Positions 1 through 8,903 are shown, numbered from the stretch's first letter. The stretch: 64,000 nt of DNA from Hymenobacter negativus (GCF_016056375.1 NZ_JAEDAE010000001.1:434001-498000), one strand, 5' to 3'. Notes: generated by a model not told the origin, from the sequence alone. Program-made: numbers and translations.

Positions 1-2239
1 GCAGCTTGGCGAAGCTCAGCAACAGCACCTTCTCGCCCACTTCCTCAAACTGAATGGTGGCTTTAGTAGTACCCTGCTGGTTTTCCAGCGCGCTCACCGT
101 GCCGAAGCCAAACTTTGCGTGTTCCACGCGCTGGCCGGTTTGCAGCTTGGAGGTATCGGAAGGCGCAAAGTCGGCCGGGGCTACGTATTTGGTGGCCTGT
201 ACCTTGCGCGGTGGTGTCGGAATCAGGTTCGAGCGGCGCTCAAAGACGTGCTGAAACGGTGAGCCTTCGCCCGCGCCCGGCCCGGCGGCAAACTTAAAGT
301 TGACGTACTGCGGGTCAATCTCATCTAAGAAGCGGCTTTTCTCGCAGCTGCGCAGGTTGCCCCACTGGTAGCGCGAGGTGGCGTAGCTCAGCGTGAGCTT
401 CTTTTCGGCCCGCGTAATGGCCACGTAGAACAGGCGGCGCTCTTCCTCTAAATCGGCCCGTGATGTAATCATCATCTGGCTCGGGAAGAGGTTTTCTTCC
501 ATGCCCACAATGTACACATTGCGGAATTCCAGGCCTTTAGCTGAGTGAATGGTCATCAGCGTTACGGCCTCGCCTTCCTGGGCGGCGTCCTTCAGGTCCG
601 AATCCGTTACCAGCGCAATGTCTTGCAGGAACGCGCCGAGGCTTTTGTCTTCGCGCTCGGGGTCGTCCACGTATTCCTTGATGCCATTCAGCAACTCCTG
701 AATGTTTTCGTAGCGCGAAAGGCCTTCGATGCTTTTATCCGCATAAAGCTCCTCCAGCATTCCGGAGTTCTTGGCAATGAATTTGGCTGCTTCAAAAGCA
801 TCCTCCTTCTCGGCAACCACAATGTAGCTCTTAATCTTCTCAGCAAATCCCACCACCGGATTGCTCACGCGGGCCGGCATAAACTGGTCGGCATGGGCCA
901 CTACTTCCCACAGCGTGTGGTTGGCTTCGTCGGCCGTGGTTATCAATTTGCTGATGGTGGTATCGCCAATTCCGCGCTTCGGATAATTAATTACCCGGCG
1001 AATGGCCTGCTCATCGTTTTGGTTGACCGTGAGCCGCAAATACGCCACCAAATCCTTGATTTCCTTGCGCTGATAAAACGACAGGCCGCCAACGATTTTA
1101 TATTTGATATTTAATTTTCGCAACGATTCTTCCATCGCGCGGCTTTGCGCGTTGGTGCGGTAGAGAATGGCAAAATCGTCGTACGACAAATGCCCGTTCA
1201 TCTTGTCCTCGAAGATGGAATTGGCCACCAGTTTGCCTTCCTCGTTATCCGAAGCGGCTTTGATAACCTCAATCAGCGTGCCGTCCTCATTCTCCGAAAA
1301 AACGTCCTTGCGCAATTGCGCTTGGTTATTTTTAATCACCGAATTAGCGGCCCACACAATATTTTTAGTGGAACGGTAATTCTGCTCCAGTTTAAATACC
1401 TGTAATTCGGGATAGTCCTTCTCGAAATTCAGAATATTCGAAATATCGGCGCCGCGGAAGGCGTAAATACTTTGCGCATCGTCGCCTACCACGCAGATAT
1501 TCCGTTCCTTAGCCGCGAGTTTGCGGGTAATTAAATACTGCGAATAGTTGGTGTCCTGATATTCGTCCACCATCACAAACCGGAACATATTCTGGTATTT
1601 GTTCAGAATGTCGGCGTGGTCCCGAAACAGCACGTTGGTATTAAACAGCAGGTCGTCGAAATCCATCGCGCCGGCCTTGAGGCAGCGTTGAAAATACTGC
1701 TGGTAGATAACGCCAATTTTGGGCCGCAGCGCCGCCTCGTCGTCGGCCTTGATAGCCGGGTCGTTCAGGTACTGGTTGTGCGAAATCAGCTTGTTCTTGG
1801 CGGCCGAAATGCGACCAAGTACCAAACTGGGCTTGTAGAGTTTGTCGTCGAGCTCCAGTTCTTTCACAATCTGCCCAATCAGGGTTTTCGAGTCCTGCGT
1901 ATCGTAGATGGTGAAGCTGCGGGGGAAACCAATTTTATCGGCCTCCGAGCGCAAAATTTTGGCAAAAACCGAGTGGAATGTGCCCATCCACAGGTTGCGG
2001 GCGGCGGGGCCCACCACTTTTTCCACGCGGGCGCGCATCTCCTTGGCAGCCTTGTTGGTGAAGGTGAGCGCGAGAATATTGAACGGGTCGACGCCTTTTT
2101 CGAGCAGGTTGGCGATGCGGTAGGTGAGCACCCGGGTTTTGCCCGAGCCAGCGCCGGCGATAATCATGCAGGGGCCTTCGGTTTGCATCACCGCGGCGCC
2201 TTGCGATGGATTCAGGAGGGAAAGATAATCTAGTGCCAT
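1..2239 (-). CDS. uvrD: UvrD/PcrA-type superfamily 1 DNA helicase, 3' end cut by the window edge
   Basis: An ATP-dependent 3'-5' DNA helicase of nucleotide-excision and mismatch repair. Read on the minus strand, the protein starts [17 protein letters not shown] and has Walker A AGAGSGKT at about residues 28-35, the AxTFTNKAA motif, and a DEYQDT Walker B near residue 223. The last visible residues form the C-terminal PcrA tudor-like module (HAKFGFGTV, then [16 protein letters not shown]), so only a few residues lie outside the window. About 746 residues are visible, normal for the family. The ATG at 2239 is preceded by a TACCTTTG -7 box. A central patch (about 1,080-1,400) is near 40% G+C, lower than either end of the gene. 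Helicase assignment is firm; UvrD versus PcrA naming is only convention. Confidence 0.93.
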   Translation of the reverse strand, partial: MALDYLSLLNPSQGAAVMQTEGPCMIIAGAGSGKTRVLTYRIANLLEKGVDPFNILALTFTNKAAKEMRARVEKVVGPAARNLWMGTFHSVFAKILRSEADKIGFPRSFTIYDTQDSKTLIGQIVKELELDDKLYKPSLVLGRISAAKNKLISHNQYLNDPAIKADDEAALRPKIGVIYQQYFQRCLKAGAMDFDDLLFNTNVLFRDHADILNKYQNMFRFVMVDEYQDTNYSQYLITRKLAAKERNICVVGDDAQSIYAFRGADISNILNFEKDYPELQVFKLEQNYRSTKNIVWAANSVIKNNQAQLRKDVFSENEDGTLIEVIKAASDNEEGKLVANSIFEDKMNGHLSYDDFAILYRTNAQSRAMEESLRKLNIKYKIVGGLSFYQRKEIKDLVAYLRLTVNQNDEQAIRRVINYPKRGIGDTTISKLITTADEANHTLWEVVAHADQFMPARVSNPVVGFAEKIKSYIVVAEKEDAFEAAKFIAKNSGMLEELYADKSIEGLSRYENIQELLNGIKEYVDDPEREDKSLGAFLQDIALVTDSDLKDAAQEGEAVTLMTIHSAKGLEFRNVYIVGMEENLFPSQMMITSRADLEEERRLFYVAITRAEKKLTLSYATSRYQWGNLRSCEKSRFLDEIDPQYVNFKFAAGPGAGEGSPFQHVFERRSNLIPTPPRKVQATKYVAPADFAPSDTSKLQTGQRVEHAKFGFGTVSALENQQGTTKATIQFEEVGEKVLLLSFAKL

Positions 2240-2271
2240 GTGCGAAATAAGCCGCCTTTTGGGCGGGTCTA

Positions 2272-2279
2272 CAAAGGTA
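2272..2279 (-). promoter_or_regulatory. -7 box of the uvrD promoter
   Basis: TACCTTTG on the minus strand matches the Bacteroidota -7 consensus TAnnTTTG and lies 33 bases before the uvrD ATG. I see no clear -33 TTG at the expected spacing. Confidence 0.5.
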
Positions 2280-2319
2280 CGGAGCCCCGGTGCAAAGCCT
2301 GTCGCCCCTTATCAAGGCT

Positions 2320-2327
2320 TATCTTTG
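2320..2327 (+). promoter_or_regulatory. -7 box ahead of the DUF3109 gene
   Basis: TATCTTTG matches TAnnTTTG. The inverted repeat at 2340-2426 would fall inside the resulting leader, between this box and the ATG at 2432. Confidence 0.45.
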
Positions 2328-2339
2328 TACTGGTTAATC

Positions 2340-2426
2340 GTAGGGTGCGGGGCTTGCCCCCGCCCGTCGCATACGCCACTCTTACATGTCGTTCAACGGC
2401 GGGCGGGGGCAAGCCCCGCACCCTAC
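2340..2426. repeat. Perfect 27-bp inverted repeat with 33-base spacer
   Basis: The arms at 2340-2366 and 2400-2426 are exact reverse complements and very G+C rich (core GGGGCTTGCCCCCGCCCG). The element ends five bases before the ATG at 2432. It looks like a dispersed REP-type palindrome rather than a terminator, because no T tract follows. Confidence 0.85.
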
Positions 2427-2431
2427 CTACA

Positions 2432-3013
2432 ATGATTATTATCCAGGAAACGGTCATTTCCGATGACATCGCCGACAACTTTTTCGTCTGCAACCTCGAC
2501 GCCTGCAAAGGCGCCTGCTGCGTGGAGGGCGACCTCGGCGCGCCGCTCGAAGAGCCCGAGCTGAAGATTCTGGAGCAGGAATACGCCAATATCAAGCCCT
2601 TCCTGACCGAGGCCGGCCAAGCCGCCATCGAGGCCCAAGGCCTTTACATCAAAGACTGGGAAGGCGACTTCAGCACAACAACAATTGACGACAAGGAGTG
2701 CGCCTACGCACTCTGGGACGAGCGCGGCATTCTGAAATGCGGCATCGAGCAGGCCTATCTGGCAGGCGCCACCACGTTTAAAAAGCCCATCAGCTGCCAC
2801 CTGTACCCGATTCGCATCACGAAGTACGAAGGCTTCGACGCGCTAAACTACGACCGGTGGAACATCTGCAACCCGGCCTGCGACTTTGGCAACAAGTTGG
2901 GGGTGAAAGTGTACCAGTTTCTCAAGGAGCCCCTGATTCGCAAGTACGGCGAGGACTGGTACGGGCAGCTGGTGCAGGAAATTGAGAACCCGTCGCCGGA
3001 AGGGAAGAAGTAG
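2432..3013 (+). CDS. DUF3109 family cysteine-rich protein
   Basis: A 193-residue protein of unknown function, common in Bacteroidota. It begins [18 protein letters not shown] and carries a cysteine cluster (C20, C25, C29, C30 in the segment [11 protein letters not shown]) followed by further conserved cysteines in [19 protein letters not shown] and PACDFG. About nine cysteines in a small soluble protein suggest a bound metal or iron-sulfur centre, as in related YkgJ-like proteins; that is inference. The frame stays open to 2240, but those upstream codons translate the palindrome and look non-coding, so the ATG at 2432 was chosen. Confidence 0.85.
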   Translation: MIIIQETVISDDIADNFFVCNLDACKGACCVEGDLGAPLEEPELKILEQEYANIKPFLTEAGQAAIEAQGLYIKDWEGDFSTTTIDDKECAYALWDERGILKCGIEQAYLAGATTFKKPISCHLYPIRITKYEGFDALNYDRWNICNPACDFGNKLGVKVYQFLKEPLIRKYGEDWYGQLVQEIENPSPEGKK

Positions 3014-3032
3014 GGGCGAGCACCACAAAAAA

Positions 3033-3064
3033 AGAACGTCATGCTGAGCCCTGCATGACGTTCT
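3033..3064. terminator. Hairpin between converging DUF3109 and cyclophilin genes
   Basis: A 12-bp perfect stem, AGAACGTCATGC (3033-3044) paired with 3053-3064, with a run of A residues on the left side. That run gives a T tract on the minus strand, so it fits as terminator for the cyclophilin gene and may serve both directions. Confidence 0.6.
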
Positions 3065-3086
3065 ACATTTCAAACTGGTCCGGAAA

Positions 3087-3545
3087 CTACGCCTCCGTCA
3101 CCACAATTTTCTCGATTTCGTCGTTGGGCTGAATCTTGTCGATAACATCCACGCCGTCCACCACTTTGCCGAATACCGTGTGCACGCGGTCGAGGTGGGC
3201 GGTGTTCTGGCGGTCGTGCACGATGAAGAACTGTGAGCCGCCGGTGTTTTTGCCGGCGTGGGCCATGCTCAGCGCGCCGCGCTCGTGGTACTGGTGGTCG
3301 CCGCTGGTTTCGCAGTCGATTTTGTAGCCGGGGCCGCCGGTGCCGGGCATGCCCTTCGCGCCTTCGCGGGTGTTGGGACAGCCGCCCTGAATCACGAAAT
3401 TCGGGATGACGCGGTGGAATTTCAGGCCGTCGTAGTAGCCTTTTTTGGCGAGGTCGGTAAAGTTTTTAACAGTGTTCGGAGCGTCCTGCTCGTAGAACTC
3501 AACTTTCATGACACCTTTTTTGGTGTGGATTTCGGCAGTTTTCAT
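3087..3545 (-). CDS. Cyclophilin-type peptidyl-prolyl cis-trans isomerase
   Basis: A 152-residue single-domain cyclophilin that isomerises Xaa-Pro peptide bonds. It shows the family core in order: [13 protein letters not shown] (the active-site arginine lies in FHRVI), [26 protein letters not shown] and [14 protein letters not shown]. There is no signal peptide, so it should be cytoplasmic, like short PpiB forms. Start [19 protein letters not shown] is standard. It is transcribed toward the DUF3109 gene and separated from it by a hairpin. Confidence 0.95.
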   Translation of the reverse strand: MKTAEIHTKKGVMKVEFYEQDAPNTVKNFTDLAKKGYYDGLKFHRVIPNFVIQGGCPNTREGAKGMPGTGGPGYKIDCETSGDHQYHERGALSMAHAGKNTGGSQFFIVHDRQNTAHLDRVHTVFGKVVDGVDVIDKIQPNDEIEKIVVTEA

Positions 3546-3742
3546 GAATCGCGGATTTTTAGCGGATTAAACGGATTTGCCGGAAGCAGGTGCTGCTTTC
3601 GGCCGGCGAAGGTAATAATTTGATAGACTTACGAAACAACCGGGACGGGCCGTTACTACGTAAGCTCACAGCCGTAGGGACATTTACGCCGTTAATGATT
3701 TTTTACTTACCCATTTTTCTTCTTTCACAGTCACCTGATTTC

Positions 3743-4378
3743 ATGAAAAAATCTTTTGCTCCCATGTTGGTTGCCCTCGCTACCTCCCTCATGCTGGCTA
3801 GCTGCGGCAACGACAAGCCCGCTACTACCGAAACCGAAACCGTGAGCACCGTAAACCCGGCCGATTCCATCGCCGCCGTGGCCGGCGATTCGGCCCGCAT
3901 GGCCAAGCCCGAGGGCGTGATGGTGGACGGTGTGGCCATGACGGCTGATAAAAACATTGTTGCCAATGCTTCTGGTGCGAAAAGCGTAAGCACTCTCGTT
4001 TCCGCCGTGAAGCAGGCGGGCTTGGTAGAAACCCTGAGCGGCGCGGGCCCCTTTACCGTGTTCGCGCCCACCAATGCGGCCTTCGATAAGCTGCCCAAAG
4101 GTGCCGTAGCCGGCCTGATGGACCCCGCCAGCAAAGAGAAACTCAAAGGCGTGCTTACCTACCACGTCATCCCAGGCCGCCTCGTGGCCGCCGACCTGAA
4201 AGACGGGCAGGAACTGACCACCGTGAACGGCGAGAAGCTGCACATCTCGGTGAAAAATGGCCAGATTATGGTCGGCAACGGCAAAGATGCCCCCGCCACC
4301 GTGCAAATCGCCGACGTGATTTCGAGCAATGGCGTAACCCACGTAATTGACAGCGTGGTGCTGCCTACCGCCAAGTAA
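3743..4378 (+). CDS. Fasciclin-domain lipoprotein
   Basis: A 211-residue exported protein. MKKSFAPMLVALATSLMLASC is a lipoprotein signal with lipobox LASC, so the mature protein should be anchored to a membrane through the cysteine. A Ser/Thr/Glu-rich linker follows, then one fasciclin (FAS1) domain from about residue 70 to the end, with motifs GPFTVFAPTNAAF, LTYHVIPGRL and GVTHVIDSVVLP. FAS1 domains mediate adhesion; the ligand cannot be told. The frame is open upstream to 3590, but the lipoprotein signal fixes the ATG at 3743. Confidence is high for family and location. Confidence 0.93.
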   Translation: MKKSFAPMLVALATSLMLASCGNDKPATTETETVSTVNPADSIAAVAGDSARMAKPEGVMVDGVAMTADKNIVANASGAKSVSTLVSAVKQAGLVETLSGAGPFTVFAPTNAAFDKLPKGAVAGLMDPASKEKLKGVLTYHVIPGRLVAADLKDGQELTTVNGEKLHISVKNGQIMVGNGKDAPATVQIADVISSNGVTHVIDSVVLPTAK

Positions 4379-4391
4379 GTCGCTGCATTTG

Positions 4392-4451
4392 AAGAAGAAT
4401 GAGGGATGAAGAATTGCCATTTGGGTAATTCCTCATCCCTCATTCTTCTTT
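4392..4451. repeat. Purine-rich inverted repeat between fasciclin and rsgA
   Basis: Arms 4392-4415 and 4427-4451 pair with about one mismatch and are built from GAAGAATGAGG-type words. It lies between converging genes and could terminate both. The same word set recurs in the repeat at 10727-10813. Confidence 0.7.
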
Positions 4452-4463
4452 GAGCCGAAGGCG

Positions 4464-5435
4464 TTAGTGCCGGTTATCCTCGCCGGCCAGCATGCTCAGG
4501 TAGCTGTCGTAGCGGGGCAGGGCAATGCGGCCCTGGTCCACGGCTTCGCGCACGGCGCAGCCGGGCTCGTGGGTGTGCTGGCAGTTGTGGTAGCGGCACT
4601 GCCCCAGCAAGGCGCGGAATTCGGGGAAGTAGCCGGCCAGCTCGGCGGGCGGCAAATCCACAAGGCCCAGTTCCTTGATACCGGGCGTGTCGATGATGAA
4701 GGTGCCGGGGCGCACTTCCAGCATTTCGGCGAAGGTGGTGGTGTGCACGCCTTTATCCGAAAACTCGCTGATTTCGGCGGTTTTCAGGTCGAGGTCGGGC
4801 ACCAGCGCGTTGATGAGCGTGCTTTTGCCCACGCCGGAATGGCCCGCCAACAAGCTCACCTTGCTGTCGAGTAATTGGTCGATTTCGGCCACACCCTCGC
4901 CGGTGGTGGCGGCGCAGGTGCGGCTGGGGTAGCCCAGGCTGGCGTACATGCCCGCAATCTGGGCCTGATACTCGAAGCCGTCCTCGTCGTACAAATCAGT
5001 CTTGTTAAACAGCAGCGTGACGGGAATGTGATAGGCCTCGGCCGTAACCAGAAAGCGGTCGATAAAACCAAACGAGGTAGCCGGTGACACCAGCGTAACC
5101 ACGAGCAGCGCCTGGTCGATATTGGCCGCCACGATATGGACGTGGCCGGTTTTGTGCACCGACTTGCGCACGATGTAGTTGCGGCGCGGCGCGATGTGCG
5201 AGATAACGCCCGCACCCTCGGTCTGGGCCTCAATGCTGAAATCGACCAGGTCGCCCACGGCCAGCGGGTTGCTGGCTTTCAGACCCTTTATCTTGAATTT
5301 GCCGCGCAGGCGGCAGCGGTACAGCTGCCCGGTTTCGAGGCCGCGCACGAGGTACCACGAGCCCGTGGACTTCACCACGATGCCGTGCAGCAGGCCGGTG
5401 GGGCCATCGGGGAGGTAGGAATCAGCGGTTTTCAT
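4464..5435 (-). CDS. rsgA: Ribosome small-subunit-dependent GTPase A
   Basis: A 323-residue circularly permuted GTPase that matures and checks the 30S subunit. An N-terminal OB fold is followed by G motifs in permuted order: NKTDL (G4), then GHSGVGKSTLINAL (G1), then DTPGIKELG (G3). A zinc finger closes the protein (CRYHNCQHTHEPGC). Length is normal. The start at 5435 lies inside the 3' end of waaA, with a 14-base overlap, so the two are probably co-transcribed. Assignment is firm. Confidence 0.96.
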   Translation of the reverse strand: MKTADSYLPDGPTGLLHGIVVKSTGSWYLVRGLETGQLYRCRLRGKFKIKGLKASNPLAVGDLVDFSIEAQTEGAGVISHIAPRRNYIVRKSVHKTGHVHIVAANIDQALLVVTLVSPATSFGFIDRFLVTAEAYHIPVTLLFNKTDLYDEDGFEYQAQIAGMYASLGYPSRTCAATTGEGVAEIDQLLDSKVSLLAGHSGVGKSTLINALVPDLDLKTAEISEFSDKGVHTTTFAEMLEVRPGTFIIDTPGIKELGLVDLPPAELAGYFPEFRALLGQCRYHNCQHTHEPGCAVREAVDQGRIALPRYDSYLSMLAGEDNRH

Positions 5436-6687
5436 TGGGAGCAGGGGTGAGGGTGCGCAGGGCAGCCATGATGGTGCGCGTGGCCCCGGCCTGGTCGTGC
5501 ACGTAGTCGAGAATCGTGTCTTGGAGGCGCAAGCGGGCAGCGTCGTCGTTCCACAGGAAGGCGAAGGCCGCGAGCAGCTCGGCCCCGTCCCGCACCGGAA
5601 ACGCGGCCTTCAGTTCCACCAATTCCACGGCTTCCTGAAACTTGGCGTAGGTAGGCCCGAAGAACAGCGGCAGCCCGAAGGCAGCGGCTTCCAACGTGTT
5701 GTGCAGGCCCTTGCCAAAGGCGCCGCCCACGTAGGCATACTCCCCAAAACGGTAGAGTTGGCTCAGCAACCCCACGTTGTCGAACAGCAGCACGCGGGCC
5801 TGGGCCACAGTAGCGGCCTCGGCCTGCGAATAGCGCTGCACCGGGCCGGGCAGCGTGGTTTCCACTTGCCGTATGTTGGTTTCCGTCACTTCGTGCGGGG
5901 CGATGAGCACGCGCAATTCGGCGCCGTAGCGCTCCAGCAGGGGGCGCAGCACGGGCAGGTCTTCGTTCCAGGAACTGCCTACCACCAGCACGGGCGCGCC
6001 ATCGGCCACGAAGGCATCCACGAGCGGCAGCGCGCGGGCTGGGGCCAGCGCGGTAGCGACCACCGTATCGAAACGAGTATCGCCTGCGATACTTACCCTG
6101 TCCATTCCTGCGTCGCGCAGCAATTGAGCCGAGGCTTCGTTCTGCGTAAAGATGTGCGCGAACCGGCCCAAAATCTTCCGAAAAAAGCCGCCCCAGGGCT
6201 TGAAAAATACCTGCTCGGGCCGGAAGATGGCCGACACCACGATGGCCGGAATTCTCCGCCGAAACGCCTCGCTCAGGAAATGATACCAGAATTCGTACTT
6301 CACAAATACCACCAGCCGGGGCTGCACCGCGTCCAGAAAGGCGCGGGCATTGGCGCGGGTATCCAGCGGCAGGTAGAAGATGTAGTCGGCTCCCGGCCAG
6401 TTCTTGCGCACTTCATAGCCCGAAGGCGAGAAGAAGGTTAGTACCACTTTGGTGCCGGGGTGTGCCTGTCGGTAGGTGTCAATCAGCGGGCGGCCCTGCT
6501 CAAACTCGCCCAGCGAGGCGCAGTGAAACCACACGCGGGGCGCGGCATCGGCCCCAATGGTCTGGCGGATGTGAGCCAGCAGCCCGCGCCGACCCGTCAC
6601 CCAAGCGGCAGCCTTAGGTACAAACGGCGCTAACAGCCGCAGCAGCAGGCCGTACAGGCCCAGGGCGATATCGTAGAGAAAAAGCAA
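5422..6687 (-). CDS. waaA: 3-deoxy-D-manno-octulosonic acid (Kdo) transferase
   Basis: A 421-residue inner-membrane-associated glycosyltransferase that adds Kdo to lipid IV-A in lipopolysaccharide synthesis. The N-terminus (MLFLYDIALGLYGLLLRLLAPF) is a hydrophobic anchor. Family motifs include VWFHCASLGEFEQGRPLI, WYHFLSEAF, and near the C-terminus EYAYVGGAFGKGLHNTLEAAAFGLP. The start codon is TTG at 6687: no in-frame ATG sits nearby and the family N-terminus begins exactly there. A TAATTTTG -7 box at 6692-6699 would place transcription start almost on this codon. Overlaps rsgA by 14 bases. Confidence 0.94.
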   Translation of the reverse strand: MLFLYDIALGLYGLLLRLLAPFVPKAAAWVTGRRGLLAHIRQTIGADAAPRVWFHCASLGEFEQGRPLIDTYRQAHPGTKVVLTFFSPSGYEVRKNWPGADYIFYLPLDTRANARAFLDAVQPRLVVFVKYEFWYHFLSEAFRRRIPAIVVSAIFRPEQVFFKPWGGFFRKILGRFAHIFTQNEASAQLLRDAGMDRVSIAGDTRFDTVVATALAPARALPLVDAFVADGAPVLVVGSSWNEDLPVLRPLLERYGAELRVLIAPHEVTETNIRQVETTLPGPVQRYSQAEAATVAQARVLLFDNVGLLSQLYRFGEYAYVGGAFGKGLHNTLEAAAFGLPLFFGPTYAKFQEAVELVELKAAFPVRDGAELLAAFAFLWNDDAARLRLQDTILDYVHDQAGATRTIMAALRTLTPAPNENR

Positions 6688-6691
6688 GCCC

Positions 6692-6699
6692 CAAAATTA
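6692..6699 (-). promoter_or_regulatory. -7 box of waaA, near-leaderless
   Basis: TAATTTTG on the minus strand ends four bases before the TTG start codon of waaA, so the mRNA probably has almost no leader. Confidence 0.5.
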
Positions 6700-6734
6700 C
6701 GCACTACGCGCCCAGTCGATGTTTCGGGCCACGA

Positions 6735-7319
6735 TTAAACTGCCTTATCAGCTTCCCAATCCACGGGGCAAGCCTCGCCGTTGTTCTCGTAGAACTGCAA
6801 CGCGTCAATCATGCGTAGGGCTTCTGTGAGGCTGCGGCCCAGCGGCCGGTCGTTCACCAGCTGGTGCCGCACGATGCCATCCTTGTCAATCAAAAACAAG
6901 CCCCGGTAAGCCATGGGCGAGCCCACGAAGGTCATTTCGGCCTGCTCGGTATAGTCGTAGTGGCCGCCCAGCACGTCGTAGTTGGCCGAGATGGTTTTGG
7001 TAGCATCGGCCACCAGCGGGTACGTCACGCCCCCTATGCCGCCCTGCGCGCGCGGCGTTTCCTGCCAGGCCAGGTGGGCGTAGTGCGAATCGGTGGAGCA
7101 GCCTACCACGGCCACGCCGCGCTGCTCAAACTCGGCCAGTCGGTCCTGAAACGCCAGTATTTCGGTGGGACACACACGGCTGAAATCGGCCGGGTAGAAG
7201 AAGAACAGTACATGCTTCTTGCCCAGGTAGCGGTCGAGCGAAAACTCTTCTTCGGCCTTGCCGTCAATCACGGCCGTGGCCTTAAAGGAAGGGGCGCGCT
7301 TGCCCACGAGAACTGCCAT
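6735..7319 (-). CDS. 2-Cys peroxiredoxin (AhpC/TSA family)
   Basis: A 194-residue thiol peroxidase that reduces hydrogen peroxide and organic peroxides. The peroxidatic cysteine is in the motif VCPTEI after FFYPADFSR, and the resolving cysteine is in GEACPVDW near the C-terminus, the arrangement of typical 2-Cys (AhpC/Prx1) enzymes. Cytoplasmic, no signal. The start MAVLVGKRAPSF at 7319 is preferred; an in-frame upstream extension to 7355 runs up to the edge of a dispersed palindrome and has no family similarity. No reductase gene is adjacent. Confidence 0.94.
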   Translation of the reverse strand: MAVLVGKRAPSFKATAVIDGKAEEEFSLDRYLGKKHVLFFFYPADFSRVCPTEILAFQDRLAEFEQRGVAVVGCSTDSHYAHLAWQETPRAQGGIGGVTYPLVADATKTISANYDVLGGHYDYTEQAEMTFVGSPMAYRGLFLIDKDGIVRHQLVNDRPLGRSLTEALRMIDALQFYENNGEACPVDWEADKAV

Positions 7320-7355
7320 GCGGAAGGGGAAATTGTTGGTTAGTTGCTTGCGCAA

Positions 7356-7447
7356 TTTGTCATCCTGAGCGTAGCCAAGGACCTTCTAACGTCAGCACAT
7401 CGCTGCTCAACCGTGAGAAGGTCCTTCGCTACGCTCAGGATGACAAA
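7356..7447. repeat. REP-like palindrome, TCATCCTGAGCG family, copy 1
   Basis: Arms 7356-7387 and 7415-7447 are near-perfect reverse complements containing TCATCCTGAGCGTAG. The same word family forms the elements at 34193-34296 and 54291-54374. It lies between the convergent ends of lysC and the peroxiredoxin leader. Confidence 0.85.
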
Positions 7448-7486
7448 CGCTTTATTTACTGCCTGGGTTGGCTCATGCGCCCCGCT

Positions 7487-8773
7487 TCAGTCCTGGCACA
7501 CGAACTGAAACGTGTGCCGCGTGCGCTGCTCAAGCAGCAGGCGCTTGCCGGCTGTGAGGCGCGCAATGCTGGCCGCATCGTAGTTCTTAATGGTGAACAG
7601 CGTGAGCCCGGTATTATAATGAAGCGTGAACTGCGCCCGCAGCAAATCCAACAGCTGGTGCACCCGCCGCTCCGAATAATCGACGCACACCGAAAAGCTG
7701 ATGGCCGAGTTCTGCATCACGTTAATCTTGAGCTTGGCCTGCGCCAGCCCCGCAAAAATCACCGCCATGTTCTCCTCCGAGATAAACGAAAAGTCCTTGC
7801 TGGCGAAAGACAGCAGCACCTGGTCGGTCTTCCGAATGAAGGCCGGGGCCAGCGCCGGGTGCTGGCAGTCGTGAATGAGCGTGCCTTCCGCCGCCGGGTC
7901 CAGAAACGACTTCACGCGCAGCGGAATGTTGCGGTCGGCCAGCGGTTTCAGCGTTTTGGGGTGGATGACCGATGCTCCGTAGTAGGCCATCTCAATGGTT
8001 TCGCGGTAGCTGATTTCAGGGTAGCGCACCGTGTCGGGGAAGATTTTGGGGTCCGCGTTCAGCAGACCCGCCACGTCTTTCCAGATGGTCACCGACTCGG
8101 CCCGCAGGCAGTAGGCTAAGATGGCGGCCGTGTAGTCGGAGCCCTCGCGGCCGAGGGTGGTGGTGCGACCATCGGCCGTGCCGCCGATAAAGCCCTGCGT
8201 GACAATAGTTCGAACTTGTTGAAAGCACGGTAACACCTTGTCGCGAAGATTTTCTTCCGTTGCCTGCCAGTCAACTTGCGCTTCCCGCCAGCTTTCGTTC
8301 GTGCGTAACAGTGAACGGCAATCGAGCCATCTAGTGTGCCGTAAATCGTTCAATACGTGGGCCACAAACTCTGAGGCTAGCAATTCCCCGTAGCTGACGA
8401 CTTGGTCGTATTGTTCGTCGTAGTCCTTTAAGGTGCTTACAACTGCCAATTGTGCTTCCAATGCATCGAAGGCATCCCGAAATCCTTCGTTAATATCATC
8501 CATCATATAAGGACCGGCACCAGCTGCTAGCGAAGCAGCGGTGTTTCGATGAAAGTCCTCAACACGATTTAATGCATCAGCATAGTCTTTGCCATGATAA
8601 GCAAGGTCAAAAATTTCCTCCAGCGCGTTGGTCGTCTTCCCCATCGCCGACACCACAATCACCAGCGGCCCTGAATGGGAACCGACAATTTTCCGAAGAT
8701 TCAGAATAGCCGCCGCATCCTTCACCGACGCGCCGCCGAATTTATACACCTGAAGTCCCTGTACTTTCTCCAT
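7487..8773 (-). CDS. lysC: Aspartate kinase
   Basis: A 428-residue enzyme phosphorylating aspartate, the first step toward lysine, threonine and methionine. It begins MEKVQGLQVYKFGGASVKD with the KFGG nucleotide motif, has GFIGGTADGRTTTLGREGSDYTA-type substrate motifs (FIGGTADG, GREGSDY) mid-protein, and C-terminal ACT regulatory sequence (NMAVIFAGLAQAKL, NVMQNSAISFSVCVD). Monofunctional length. A TACTTTTG box ends seven bases before the ATG. By my count the 5' half (8221-8640) is only about 49% G+C against 57-72% in lines just downstream, suggesting a mosaic history or different codon pressure. Confidence 0.94.
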   Translation of the reverse strand: MEKVQGLQVYKFGGASVKDAAAILNLRKIVGSHSGPLVIVVSAMGKTTNALEEIFDLAYHGKDYADALNRVEDFHRNTAASLAAGAGPYMMDDINEGFRDAFDALEAQLAVVSTLKDYDEQYDQVVSYGELLASEFVAHVLNDLRHTRWLDCRSLLRTNESWREAQVDWQATEENLRDKVLPCFQQVRTIVTQGFIGGTADGRTTTLGREGSDYTAAILAYCLRAESVTIWKDVAGLLNADPKIFPDTVRYPEISYRETIEMAYYGASVIHPKTLKPLADRNIPLRVKSFLDPAAEGTLIHDCQHPALAPAFIRKTDQVLLSFASKDFSFISEENMAVIFAGLAQAKLKINVMQNSAISFSVCVDYSERRVHQLLDLLRAQFTLHYNTGLTLFTIKNYDAASIARLTAGKRLLLEQRTRHTFQFVCQD

Positions 8774-8779
8774 AGGCCT

Positions 8780-8787
8780 CAAAAGTA
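8780..8787 (-). promoter_or_regulatory. -7 box of lysC, near-leaderless
   Basis: TACTTTTG on the minus strand ends six bases before the aspartate kinase ATG at 8773. Confidence 0.5.
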
Positions 8788-8873
8788 GCGCCGCCGTCCG
8801 CAAATGCGGTTTTTAGGGCAGCGCCTTACTGTTTCGAAGCAGGGTGTAACACTCCGCGTTTAAACGCAACCGA

Positions 8874-8903
8874 TTGCACTTCGCCCCGGCTAGAGTAGCT
8901 TTG
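8874..8903 (+). promoter_or_regulatory. fbp promoter with -33 and -7 elements
   Basis: TTG at 8874-8876 and TAGCTTTG at 8896-8903 are separated by 19 bases, the spacing expected of the Bacteroidota sigma factor. The ATG lies 43 bases downstream. Confidence 0.65.

Noticed and set aside
2240-2431. Upstream extension of the DUF3109 ORF to 2240
   Set aside because: The extra residues translate the inverted repeat and promoter; the family N-terminus begins at 2432.
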